Shown here: in pieces, positions 28,108 through 36,732 of the stretch
Numbering within the stretch: the first letter of the stretch is position 1
Layout: every line of letters starts with the position of its first letter
NCBI GenBank assembly: GCA_963698645.1
Contig: CAVORP010000009.1
Coordinates: forward strand, 434,001 to 498,000
Direction of reading: 5' to 3'
From: Ovoidimarina sp963698645
GTDB taxonomy: Bacteria > Pseudomonadota > Alphaproteobacteria > Rhodobacterales > Rhodobacteraceae
Length of the DNA stretch: 64,000 nucleotides
Program-made: the position numbers and the translations under genes
Notes under the pieces: generated by a model
Seen by the model: the letters and a program-made list of their open reading frames with translations, nothing else
Database searches by the model: none
Told to the model about the DNA's origin: nothing

Positions 28108-29270
28108 TCAGGCGGCGGCGATCTTCTTCTGCGGGTCGTAGAACGGGCGCTCCACGATGGTGGCACGTTCCGTTCCGGCCTCGTTGACAAGACCTGTCCT
28201 GTTCACAACGTCGACCCGAGCGCCCAGAATGGCGTGTTCGGTCGCGACCATCGCCAGCGCGATGTTCTGCTTCAGGCGCGGCGAATAGACGGCAGACGTT
28301 ACCTTGCCGATGGTCACGCCATCCTTCTTGATCGGCCAGTATGAGGTGTTCGGGCCATTCAGCGGGCTGCCTTCGATGACCAGACCCACCTGTTTGCGGG
28401 CCACGCCCTGCTCCTTGATGCGGCGAAGGGCGGCTTTGCCAATGAAATCCGCCTCGATGTCCAAGTTTACCAGCCGGTCCAGTCCCAGCTCGAACGGGTT
28501 GGTCTTGTTGTCCGCATCCGCATGGTAGGACAGCATCCCGCCCTCGATCCGGCGAATGGAGGAGGTGTGCCCCGGTTTCAGACCGAAGGGCGCGCCCGCG
28601 GCCATGATCCGCTCCCACAGCGCGTCGCCATGCGCTGCTGTCACGCAGGTAGATCTCGTAACCCAACTCGCTGGACCAGCCGGTGCGGGAGACCACCAGC
28701 GGAATACCGTCAAGCTCGACCTCGCGCAGCCAGTAGTACTTCAGGTCCATGATGCTATCGCCAAACAGCGCCTGCATGATCTCGCCCGACTTCGGGTCCC
28801 TGCAATTGCAGTGGTGACACATCTGGCTCGTCGATCGTGACATCCATCCCTGCATGCACCGCCACGCCCTGCGCCCAGAGCAGGATGTCGCTGTCTGCCA
28901 GCGAAATCCAGAAGTGGTTCTCGGCCAGACGCAGCAGGATCGGATCATTCAGAAGGCCGCCATCGGCATTGGTGATCAGGATGTATTTGCACTGCCCCAC
29001 AGCCATCTTGGACAGATCGCGCGAGGTAAGCATCTGGACGAATTTCGCCGCATCCGGGCCGGTGATTTCCACCTGACGCTCGACCGCCACGTCACACAGG
29101 ATCGCATCGTTCACGAGGTTCCAGAAGTTCTGTTCCGGATCGCCGAAGTCGCGCGGTATGTACATGTGGTTGTAGACCGAAAACCCTTTGGCGCCCCAGC
29201 GCACGGTGGCTTCAAAATAGGGGGACTTGCGGATTTGCGTGCCGAACCCGAAATCGTCTGCTTGCATCAT
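28108..29270 (-). CDS. GcvT/DmdA-like folate-dependent methyltransferase, frame interrupted twice
   Basis: About 386 residues of the aminomethyltransferase (GcvT) fold once joined. Seen: FSVYNHMYIPRDFGD, CDVAVERQVEITGPDAAKF, RDLSKMAVGQCKYI and DVSPLQLQGP. A shift near 28795 (one extra base in GGACCCGAAGTC) continues SGEIMQALFGDSIM and RTGWSSELGYEIYLRD. Another near 28645 continues GHTSSIRRIEGGMLSYHADAD and VTSAVYSPRLKQNIALAM. The NHM, ERQV, DVSPL and IEGGLLSY-like blocks are shared with DMSP demethylase DmdA and unlike glycine-cleavage T protein wording, but it is not identical to known DmdA clades. Both breaks are single-base, so read error is likely. Substrate is unproven. Confidence 0.8.
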
Positions 29271-29433
29271 TGTCTTCGCCCTTGTTTCCCGATGGCCGAA
29301 CTGGCCCCTTGGTGCCCGAATTCCGACGAAGATCTAGTCCGAGTCGCGGCAGGAAGGTGGACCGAAAACAGGCAAGGCAAAGACTGAACAGACCGTTTTG
29401 CCGGCGCCGGATAGGCCGATTGGTCGGGTGGCG

Positions 29434-29925
29434 TCAGCCGCGACCCTTTGCGGCCAGTTTCGCAAGGTTCGGCCTGCTTGATTTGATCCGCCGAGTGGCG
29501 ATGTAAGTCATATAGCGGTCAATCCCCAGATCGGCTGCAAGCAGGCTCTCCATCAAGGCCTGAAACGAGGCCAGATCGGGCGTGATCGTTTCCATCACAT
29601 AGTCCATGCCACCGCCCGTGGCGATGCAATCGGTGATCTCGTCGAGGGTCCGGATAAAGGCCTCGAACCGATCGAAATCCGCCTTTCGGTGATGCGTCAG
29701 CGAGATGGTCACGACGACTTGGGTAAAATCGGCAATCTGGTCCAGCGCGATATCCGCATGATATCCGCGAATGAACCCCGCCGCCTTCAGCCGATCCAGA
29801 CGGGCCCAACAGGGCGTCGCGGAAATATTGGCAATCTCGGCAAGTTTGGTTTTGCTCAATTGTCCATGCTGCTGGATCGCGCTGAGAATGCGGATATCCG
29901 TGCTATCAAGACCAAACTTCTTCAT
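29434..29925 (-). CDS. Lrp/AsnC-family transcriptional regulator
   Basis: 163 residues: an N-terminal winged helix (ILSAIQQHGQLSKTKLAEIANIS, then CWARLDRLKAAGFIRGY) and a C-terminal RAM ligand domain with GGGMDYVMETIT. Such regulators sense an amino acid or related small molecule. It lies upstream of, and in the same direction as, the methyltransferase/OsmC/hydratase/ligase operon with a 163-base gap, so it most likely controls that operon. Confidence 0.92.
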   Translation of the reverse strand: MKKFGLDSTDIRILSAIQQHGQLSKTKLAEIANISATPCWARLDRLKAAGFIRGYHADIALDQIADFTQVVVTISLTHHRKADFDRFEAFIRTLDEITDCIATGGGMDYVMETITPDLASFQALMESLLAADLGIDRYMTYIATRRIKSSRPNLAKLAAKGRG

Positions 29926-30274
29926 GAGCTCAGGACTCTCGCCGTACCTTCTCGGGCCAAGGAAATAGCAAGCTGCAGCCTGCTGTGTAGACGTTTTCTT
30001 AGGTCATGAGTGTTCAGCTTGCGACCGGTTTTGCGACACCATCTGGAACAAGCGCGTCGGGAACCGCCTGCTGTGCGTATTTTCCGATCATTGGTCAAAC
30101 ACCAGCCCTCGCACCGCCCCGTCTCAAGCCCGGTTCTTCTGGCAATACCATCACCCTTACTCGAAATCATTTCCAGCGCGTTTCAGCCCGGGCATCGTTG
30201 ACTTCGCGCAATCCTGGGCACGTCCCGCCGAAATATACTTCAGATCCTAGGTGGTATCGAAGGAAGGGACCCCG
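29926..30274. other. Intergenic region between divergent lrp-like and stress-type genes
   Basis: 349 bases with no gene. A TTGAC-TTCG-CGCAA element near 30200 is only a weak match to an FNR-type box, and I do not claim it. The ribosome site GGAAGGGA of the right-hand gene is at about 30262. No other structure noted. Confidence 0.3.
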
Positions 30275-30853
30275 ATGACGACCCCTCACGTAAAAGAGCG
30301 CAATCTGACGTACATTGACGTTCCCGAGGCCGTTGGAGTGTTCGACAAGTTCGAAGACCTGCAAGCCGCTTTCTACGATCTTCGGATGGTGGGGTTCAGC
30401 CGATTCGACCTCAGTCTCCTAGCCGGGCAGGAGGTTCTGCAGGAAAAGCTGGGTAAGAAATATTGGTATGCGTCCGATCTGGAAGACGATCCCAATGTGC
30501 CGCGCGCTGCTTTCGTCTCGGAAGAGGCGATCGGCGAACTGGAGGGCGCTATTGCCGGTGGGTTTGTCTTTCTCGGATCTGTCATCGCCATGACCGCAAT
30601 GCTCACGCCTGCCAGTACGCTTGCCGCATCGATTGCTGCGATTGCCATCGGAGGCAGTCCAGGGGCCGTGATAGGAACGCTGTTGGCCCGTCGAGTGGGA
30701 AAGCACCACAAGGACTATTATACGAACCAGATAGACCAAGGCGGCATCCTGCTTTGGGTCCGGGTGCGCGACAAGGAGCGCGAGGATCTGGCCGTCAAGA
30801 TCATGAAGGGCCATTCCGGGCGCGATGTCCATGTCCACCCCTGGAGCAAATGA
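30275..30853 (+). CDS. Membrane protein with general-stress (17M/YflT-like) N-terminus
   Basis: 192 residues. The N-terminal ~55 residues (GVFDKFEDLQAAFYDLRMVGF) resemble the YflT/general stress protein 17M domain, and a central glycine/alanine-rich hydrophobic region at about residues 88-140 can form two membrane segments. A soluble tail ends KGHSGRDVHVHPWSK. The start at 30275 follows GGAAGGGA; a GTG-type start eight codons upstream lacks one. Role unknown, but the domain and the downstream ftsH-phaC pair suggest a stress or low-oxygen response. Confidence 0.75.
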   Translation: MTTPHVKERNLTYIDVPEAVGVFDKFEDLQAAFYDLRMVGFSRFDLSLLAGQEVLQEKLGKKYWYASDLEDDPNVPRAAFVSEEAIGELEGAIAGGFVFLGSVIAMTAMLTPASTLAASIAAIAIGGSPGAVIGTLLARRVGKHHKDYYTNQIDQGGILLWVRVRDKEREDLAVKIMKGHSGRDVHVHPWSK

Positions 30854-31186
30854 TCAACGGCGCGGCGTTCGATTGGCAGCTATATCCCTCAGGATGCCTT
30901 ACATCGCCCCATCAAACGAGAGAATGGCCCAAGATCTTGTTCTGTAATGGTAAATGCCCTCCGGGACACCCCCGTCACGACCGATCTTCTTACAAGCAAG
31001 CGAAGGTCTTCGGGTAAACCGACCAGATCCCATCCGAAGCGGACCAGATCGGCTGAAGCCGGTTTGACCCTGACCAAGTCCTGATCTGCATCAAACCATA
31101 ACCCTTGCGTTTCGTGCAGTGTTCTATGCGTTGGTCGGGCGCGGCGGTTTCATGTCGCTGGCGCGGATATTGTGGACGGCAGCAAA
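30854..31186 (+). other. Leader region of ftsH-phaC
   Basis: 333 bases without a gene. It holds an FNR-type box at 31081-31094 (separate entry), about 92 bases before the ftsH ATG. Direct GACCAGAT-containing repeats near 31020-31055 (GACCAGATCCCATCC and GACCAGATCGGCTG) are short and may be fortuitous. Confidence 0.4.
31081..31094. promoter_or_regulatory. FNR/FnrL-type box upstream of ftsH-phaC
   Basis: CTGAT-CTGC-ATCAA matches the TTGAT-N4-ATCAA consensus of FNR-family regulators in nine of ten defined positions with the exact 4-base spacer. It lies about 92 bases before the ftsH start, where an activator site is expected. Oxygen-dependent control of the operon is inferred. Confidence 0.62.
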
Positions 31187-33116
31187 ATGGATAAGCGCGC
31201 AAAGCGGCCTGATGAGCCAAATTCGGACCCGCCCATGCTGCAGGTCTGGCTGCTGGTGGTTGCCGCACTGCTTGTCGGATATTTCCTATTTCTCCATCCC
31301 CGAAACCCCATCGGAAATTCAGACGGTTTCCTACAGTGAATTTCGAGATTTGGTTCGGGCGAAGGAAATCGATGCAGCCACGATAGAGGCCACAGCCATC
31401 GTTGGCAGTCGAGTAGCGCCAACCTCCGAAGGTGCGCAAACGGTCCGCGCGATCCTCCCCCAGATCCCCGATCAAACGCTCCTGCCACTTCTTGAGGAAC
31501 ACGGCGTCATCGTCACCGCGGAAGCGCCGCGCCCGCCCTCCATATTGGTTTCCTTTCTGCCATGGCTGTTGCTGCTTTCCTTCTACTTCTGGCTCAGTCG
31601 CCGAATGATGGGCGGGGGTCTGGGTGGTGGCTTTGGTGCAGGAACGCCGCGCAATCTGAGTGATCTGATGAGTGGGCGGTCCTCCAAGCCAGTGAAGCGG
31701 ATCACCAATACCACCTTCGCCGATGTGGCGGGTCAGGATCAGGCCAAACGCGAAGTCTCGGAACTTGTCGAATTCCTGCGAGATCCGGATCGCTTTCAGA
31801 AGCTCGGCGCTATCGTCCCACATGGCGTACTGCTCATGGGGCCGCCGGGCACGGGCAAGACCCTGCTTGCGCGTGCTTTGGCTGGTGAGGCTGAGGTGCC
31901 TTTCTTTTCCACATCCGGATCGGAATTCATCGAGGTCTTTGTCGGTGTCGGGGCAAGCCGTGTTCGGAGAATGTTCGAAGAGGCGCGCAAGCAAGCGCCC
32001 GCGCTGATCTTCATCGACGAGCTCGACAGCATTGGCCGGACGCGTGGTACGGGTGTGGGCGGTGGTCACGACGAACGAGAACAGACGTTGAACCAGATCC
32101 TTGCCGAGATGGACGGTTTCAGTGATCGTGAGGCAGTGGTGGTTCTCGCCGCAACCAACCGTCCCGATGTGCTCGATCCTGCCTTGCTTCGACCGGGTCG
32201 GTTTGATCGCCACGTCACCCTTTCACTGCCCGACAAGACTGCTCGCCGCGCGATCCTCGATGTCCATGCGCGGAACCTCTCCCTTGGTCCGGATGTCGAT
32301 CTGGATCAGGTGGCGGCGGGTACGCCCGGGTTTTCCGGCGCTGACCTGAAGAACCTGTTGAACGAGGCTGCGATCACCGCCGCACGCCGCTCTGCAAGCG
32401 CTATCATTACGGCCGATCTCGACGAAGCGCGTGACAAGGTCATGATGGGCACGGTGCGCACTCTGGCGATACAGCCAGAGGAAAAACATCGACTAGCCGT
32501 GCACGAATCCGGACACACCGCAGTGGCGTATTACACACCCGACGCCGATCCGCTTTATAAGGTATCGATCATTCCGCGCGGTCAGAGCCTTGGCAATACA
32601 CAGATGCTCCCGACCAACGAGCGTCATACGCTGCCCGAGGCGCATTTGCGCGGTCAACTGAACACGCTGCTGGCCGGTCGTGCGGCGGAAAAACTGCTGC
32701 TGGGCTCGGTCAGTTCTGGCGCTGACGATGATATCCGCCGCGCAACGGAAATCGCACGTGCGATGATCTCGCGCTGGGGCATGGATCCGGAAATCGGCCC
32801 CGTTGATCTGCGCCAGAGTGTCGAGCACCCCTTCCTCGGCCAGCAGATGGCGCAGCCGCGCAGCTTTGCCGACGAGACAGCCGCGCGGGTCGACAAGGCT
32901 GTCATGGAGTTGCTGCACGCCGCCGAGAATGAGGCGGTCCAGGTGATCGAAACGCATCGTGACTCGGTTGAACGTCTGGTTGCCAAGTTGGAAGCGGAAG
33001 AAACACTGGATCTGGACGCCATAGAAAGCTGCCTCGGGCCCGAAACCACAATCACGCCTTTCGCGAAATATCGCCCAAAAGGCGCAGACAAGAATGCGCC
33101 GGAAGGCTCAAAATGA
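31187..33116 (+). CDS. ftsH: FtsH-type membrane AAA+ zinc protease, N-terminal frame break
   Basis: The N-terminus starts at ATG 31187 (MDKRAKRPDEP, then membrane segment VWLLVVAALLVGYF). The frame changes around 31270-31310 into SIPETPSEIQTVSYSEF and then runs intact. Following parts: a small periplasmic domain, a second membrane helix (PWLLLLSFYFWL), the AAA+ module with GPPGTGKT, IFIDELDSIGRTR and the second-region RPGRFDR, and the protease domain with the zinc motif HESGH. About 640 residues in total, normal for FtsH. A single indel explains the break; an assembly error is possible. The gene overlaps phaC by four bases. It is probably an accessory rather than the essential housekeeping copy, given its partner. 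Confidence 0.87.
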
Positions 33117-34927
33117 CCAAAGCCGTCAAGCCAGCCAAAGCGCAATCCAAGATACCCACGCACGCCCAATTGCCCGCCGTGATCGCGTCTGACCCGCAGG
33201 CCAGCCGTAACGAGCCCCATCCACACCAGAACCTGGACCGGGCCTTCCGTGCGGCGGTTGCCATGATGTCCGGCGGCGTCTCACCACATGCGTTCATCGC
33301 AGCATGGAGCGATTGGGCGCTTCACGTTGCCCGCGCGCCGGGCCGTCAGCTTGAATTGGTGGAACACGCACAGGAAAATCTGGCAAAGCTGACGAAACAA
33401 GCGATCAGCCCAAACGCGGATGCGCCGCCTGCTTTCAGCCCGAAACCCTATGACCACCGCTTCAGACATCCTGGTTGGGAACGGGCACCCTTCAATGCCT
33501 GGAGTCAGGGATTTCTCGCCATGCAGGACTGGTGGGACTACGCGACCGATCATTTGCGGGGATTGCGACCCGAAGACGCGGACCGTACCCGCTTCATGGC
33601 CCGCCAGACACTTGATATGTTCTCGCCATCGAATTTCCCGGCGCTTAACCCCGAGATAATTGAACAAACGCTGGCCTCCAAAGGAGCGAACCTCGCCGAA
33701 GGCGCCGCTCATTTCCTACATGATTACCTGAACACCGTCGCGCAGCTGCATGAGCCTGCGCCGGAGGGCTACCAGATCGGCAAGGATCTGGCCTGCACGC
33801 CCGGCGAAGTGGTGTTTCGCAACGATCTCTTCGAGCTGATCCAATATGCACCGCAGACCGATAAGGTTCAGGCCGAACCGATCCTGATCGTGCCCGCATG
33901 GATCATGAAATACTACATCCTCGATCTGAGCCCGCACAACTCCATGGTCCGCTACCTCGTGGAACAGGGGTACACCGTTTTCATGATCTCGTGGTGCAAC
34001 CCGACCTCGGATCAGGCAGAACTGTCGCTCGAAGACTACCGCAAGAAAGGCGTGATGACGGCGCTCGATGCGGTCAACGCTATCGTCCCGGACAAACAGG
34101 TGCACGCGGTTGGCTATTGCCTTGGCGGAACGATGCTGGCGATCGCGGCGGCCACCATGGCGCGCGACAACGATACGCGCCTCGCCTCCATTACGCTGAT
34201 GGCGGCGCAGATTGATTTCATCGAAGCGGGAGAGCTGCTCTTGTTCCTCGACGAAAGCCAGATCACGTTTCTTGAGGACATGATGTGGGAGAAAGGCTAT
34301 CTCGACCGGCCGCAAATGGCGCGTGCTTTTTCCGCAATCCGTTCCGAAGACCTGATCTATAGCCGTGCTGTGCGGCGTTATTTCTTGGGCAAAGAAGATC
34401 TGCCCACGGATATGGGGGTCTGGGTCGCCGATACCACCCGCATGCCCGCCCGGATGCATTCGGAATACCTGCGTGGCTTGTTTCTGGAAAACCGGCTGAC
34501 CGCTGGTCGCTTTGCGGTTGAAGGGCATGTCATCGCGATGAAAGATATCGCCGCTCCCATATTTGCTGTAGGCACCGAAACAGACCACATCGCGCCGTGG
34601 CGCTCAGTCTACAAGACGCAACTGTTCACGGATGCCGATCTGACCTTTGTGTTGACCAGCGGTGGGCACAACGGGGGCATTATCAACGAACCAGGGGCCG
34701 AACGCGGACACTTCCGGTGCTCCCATCGACCGGCCGGTGCGCGCTATATCGGTCCTGATGCTTGGTTTGAGCAGAATACCACCCAGCCGGGTTCGTGGTG
34801 GCCTGCCTGGGTGGGCTGGCTGAATACGAAAAGCAGCGGTGTCACTGATCCACCCGCCATAGGCGCACCGGAGAAGGGCTATCCGGCGTTTATTGGAGCG
34901 CCCGGCACCTATGTTTACCAGACGTAG
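33113..34927 (+). CDS. phaC: Class I poly(3-hydroxyalkanoate) synthase
   Basis: 604 residues, the usual size for class I PhaC. Seen: the N-terminal domain with WWDYATDHLRGL, the lipase-like box GYCLGGT with the nucleophilic cysteine, the region PIFAVGTETDHIAPW with the catalytic aspartate, and SGGHNGGI with the histidine. It polymerises 3-hydroxyacyl-CoA into storage granules. Start overlaps the ftsH stop as ATGA, so translation is coupled. No phaAB or phasin genes are adjacent, which fits a stress-specific second synthase rather than the main PHB locus. Confidence 0.92.
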   Translation: MTKAVKPAKAQSKIPTHAQLPAVIASDPQASRNEPHPHQNLDRAFRAAVAMMSGGVSPHAFIAAWSDWALHVARAPGRQLELVEHAQENLAKLTKQAISPNADAPPAFSPKPYDHRFRHPGWERAPFNAWSQGFLAMQDWWDYATDHLRGLRPEDADRTRFMARQTLDMFSPSNFPALNPEIIEQTLASKGANLAEGAAHFLHDYLNTVAQLHEPAPEGYQIGKDLACTPGEVVFRNDLFELIQYAPQTDKVQAEPILIVPAWIMKYYILDLSPHNSMVRYLVEQGYTVFMISWCNPTSDQAELSLEDYRKKGVMTALDAVNAIVPDKQVHAVGYCLGGTMLAIAAATMARDNDTRLASITLMAAQIDFIEAGELLLFLDESQITFLEDMMWEKGYLDRPQMARAFSAIRSEDLIYSRAVRRYFLGKEDLPTDMGVWVADTTRMPARMHSEYLRGLFLENRLTAGRFAVEGHVIAMKDIAAPIFAVGTETDHIAPWRSVYKTQLFTDADLTFVLTSGGHNGGIINEPGAERGHFRCSHRPAGARYIGPDAWFEQNTTQPGSWWPAWVGWLNTKSSGVTDPPAIGAPEKGYPAFIGAPGTYVYQT

Positions 34928-34999
34928 GAAACCTGACGGTCGATGTGGCGAATGCCCGGCGTGCGGCCGAAGCGATCACCGGGTTTCTTCGGATCAATC

Positions 35000-35032
35000 G
35001 CCGCCGAATGGGCTTTCCCGCCCGTCGGCGGC
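35000..35032 (+). terminator. Stem-loop downstream of phaC
   Basis: GCCGCCGA (35000-35007) pairs perfectly with TCGGCGGC (35025-35032), and GGGC/GCCC pair inside it around a short loop. It lies 72 bases after the phaC stop. There is no T run, so it may terminate weakly or protect the 3' end of the message. Confidence 0.45.
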
Positions 35033-35075
35033 ATTGCAGATACAGATCCCGCTATTCGCTTGGCAGTAGCAAAGC

Positions 35076-35108
35076 GGTGCTGTCAGACCAGTATGGTCTG
35101 ACAGCACC
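35076..35108. repeat. Perfect 14-base inverted repeat with 5-base loop
   Basis: GGTGCTGTCAGACC, spacer AGTAT, GGTCTGACAGCACC. The 14-base arms match without a mismatch. There is no following T run. It could be a terminator, a site for a recombinase, or abutted ends of a lost element; nothing in the sequence decides between these. Confidence 0.85.
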
Positions 35109-35407
35109 CATGAAAGAAATCGCGACCTCCGAGAGCCCCGGGGGCGAAAGCCTGTGTAACCGTTTGATTGGAAGAGCGTTTCGACGCGACCGTTAACTGA
35201 TCAAGACCCCCGCGAGCGTCTCATGATGGGGCCGGGGTGCGATACGTTTTGACGATCGCGTGCCTCTTCATGCGTCAACAGGTCGAACAGAAGGGTCGGT
35301 TATGCGTCTCCAAAGCGCGTCTCCAAGCGCAAAACCACAGCAAAACTCGCGGAATTCGCGGGAGGGAGTCCAGATCATTCCCATTTAATATCAATTACTT
35401 GAGCAGG

Positions 35408-35497
35408 TGGCGGAGAGACAGGGATTCGAACCCTGGGACCGCTCTCACGGTCAACGGTTTTCAAGACCGCCGCATTCGACCACTCTGCCACCTCTCC
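35408..35497 (-). tRNA. tRNA-Ser(UGA)
   Basis: A 90-base class II tRNA read from 35497 down to 35408, including an encoded CCA. Acceptor GGAGAGG pairs with TCTCTCC. The anticodon stem-loop is CGGTC-TTGAAAA-CCG, giving anticodon UGA, then a long variable arm (GTTGACCGTGAGAGCGGT region). The T arm contains GGTTCGAATCC. The discriminator base is G, as in serine tRNAs. Its 3' end points towards the accessory half of the window. Confidence 0.96.
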
Positions 35498-35548
35498 GCT
35501 GGCTGACCGTCTAGCGCGACGGCATGGCGCTTTTCAACCTGAATCCGC

Positions 35549-35902
35549 CTAGTGCGCGCCTCCATGCAGGGTCGGGATCGGCATTGCCGTCCTACTCTGG
35601 CCCAGGGTGCTGGCAAAGCCCCGCACCACCTTTATGGCAGAGGGCAGAAGTGCCAGGCCGACAAGGCCACCGGCCAGCGGCCACGGGCCAAGGGTGGCGT
35701 ATTGCGCCGGGAAGCTGGCGATACCCGCCCCCAGCAAACCGATACCAACGCTGAAAAGACAGGTCGCGGTCAGCGCAAAGGCGACGGCGAGTGCTTCGTT
35801 CTGCGTCCAGCGCGCCCGTTGCGGACCGCGCACAAGACCATAGCCGAACGCATAGACAAGTCCCGCCGCTGCCAGAAGGACAACGCCCGGAAGGATTTCC
35901 AT
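35549..35902 (-). CDS. Small membrane protein, unknown function
   Basis: 117 residues. The ATG at 35902 follows CGGAGAAC. Three hydrophobic segments are visible (ILPGVVLLAAAGLVYAFGYG, VAFALTATCLFSVGIGLLG, WPLAGGLVGLALLPSAIKVV). The longer reading from 35980 lacks a signal. I do not recognise the family; the pattern resembles small alphaproteobacterial inner-membrane proteins. It lies last in the minus-strand run, 113 bases after the alaX-like gene. Confidence 0.65.
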   Translation of the reverse strand: MEILPGVVLLAAAGLVYAFGYGLVRGPQRARWTQNEALAVAFALTATCLFSVGIGLLGAGIASFPAQYATLGPWPLAGGLVGLALLPSAIKVVRGFASTLGQSRTAMPIPTLHGGAH

Positions 35903-36015
35903 TTCAGTTCTCCGAAAGTGGCGCAGCGAAGTCGCCCTGACCCCCGGCCGGGGCGACTCATGCGCCGGTATGAGCATCATACGCCTGTCCCGAACACCGC
36001 GCCAGAGTCACCGCT

Positions 36016-36732
36016 TCAGACGATGTGGATGTTGACCCGGCGGTTGCGGGCGCCTTTCTTCTCGATCTTGCCGATCCGCAGCGGACCGATTTCGCCGGTC
36101 CGCGCCACATGGGTCCCGCCACAGGGCTGCAGGTCCACCTGCCCCGCGCCCTGCCCGATCCGGATCAGCCGGATCCGACCCGAGCCGCGCGGCGGCTGCA
36201 CCGACATCGTCTTGACCAGCGACGGGTTCGCGTCCAGCTCCGCCTCGGTGATCCAGTCCTCGGTCACTGCAAGATCGTCCGCCACGAGATCGTTGAGCGC
36301 TGCCTCCAGCGCCTCGCGGTTATGGGGCGCTTCGGGCATGTCGAAATCAAGCCGCCCCTTGTCGGCCCCGATCGACCCGCCGGTCACGGGCAGCGGAATG
36401 ACCACCGACAGAAGATGCAGCGCCGTGTGCACCCGCATGTGCCGGTGACGGCGCTCCCAGTCCAAGTGCTGCGTCACCGCCGCGCCCACGGGCGGAAGCC
36501 GCTCCGGCTCACCCGGCACCAGCACGATCGACCCGCCCTCGCCCTTGAGCGTCGTGGCGACGGGAACGCGCCCCCCCTCCCACGTGACAGCGCCGGAATC
36601 GCCCGGCTGACCGCCGCCTGCCGCATAGAACAGGCTCCGGTCGAGGATCAGACCACCCTCTTCGGTATGCGCGACAACCACCGCCTCCGCCTCGGTCAGG
36701 TACGGTTCGCTCTGAAACAACGGTTCGGTCAT
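36016..36732 (-). CDS. Alanyl-tRNA editing protein, AlaX-like
   Basis: 238 residues of the AlaRS editing domain: an N-terminal region with FYAAGGGQPGDSG, the zinc motif HTALHLL and the second motif CGGTHVARTGEIG. Free-standing AlaX proteins hydrolyse serine or glycine mischarged on tRNA-Ala. Start overlaps the stop of the mechanosensitive-channel gene by four bases, so it is the distal part of the cysK-mscS-alaX unit. Confidence 0.92.
   Translation of the reverse strand: MTEPLFQSEPYLTEAEAVVVAHTEEGGLILDRSLFYAAGGGQPGDSGAVTWEGGRVPVATTLKGEGGSIVLVPGEPERLPPVGAAVTQHLDWERRHRHMRVHTALHLLSVVIPLPVTGGSIGADKGRLDFDMPEAPHNREALEAALNDLVADDLAVTEDWITEAELDANPSLVKTMSVQPPRGSGRIRLIRIGQGAGQVDLQPCGGTHVARTGEIGPLRIGKIEKKGARNRRVNIHIV

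Larger units (their letters stand above)
34928..35407. other. Intergenic region between phaC and tRNA-Ser
   Basis: 480 bases without a supported gene. It contains a long hairpin at 35000-35032, a 33-base palindrome at 35076-35108 (both listed), and a short direct duplication GCGTCTCCAA(A)GC at about 35305-35330. Base composition is less GC-rich towards the tRNA (AATATCAATTACTT at about 35388). It borders the 3' end of a tRNA gene, a typical integration position, but no integrase or clear attachment repeat was found. Confidence 0.45.

Noticed and set aside
28108..29270. Calling the methyltransferase dmdA outright
   Set aside because: Shared blocks with DmdA are clear but the sequence differs from the clades I know, and the downstream set lacks a DmdC-like gene; kept as DmdA-like.
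30197..30211. TTGAC-TTCG-CGCAA as a second FNR box
   Set aside because: The right half-site does not fit ATCAA well; too weak to claim.
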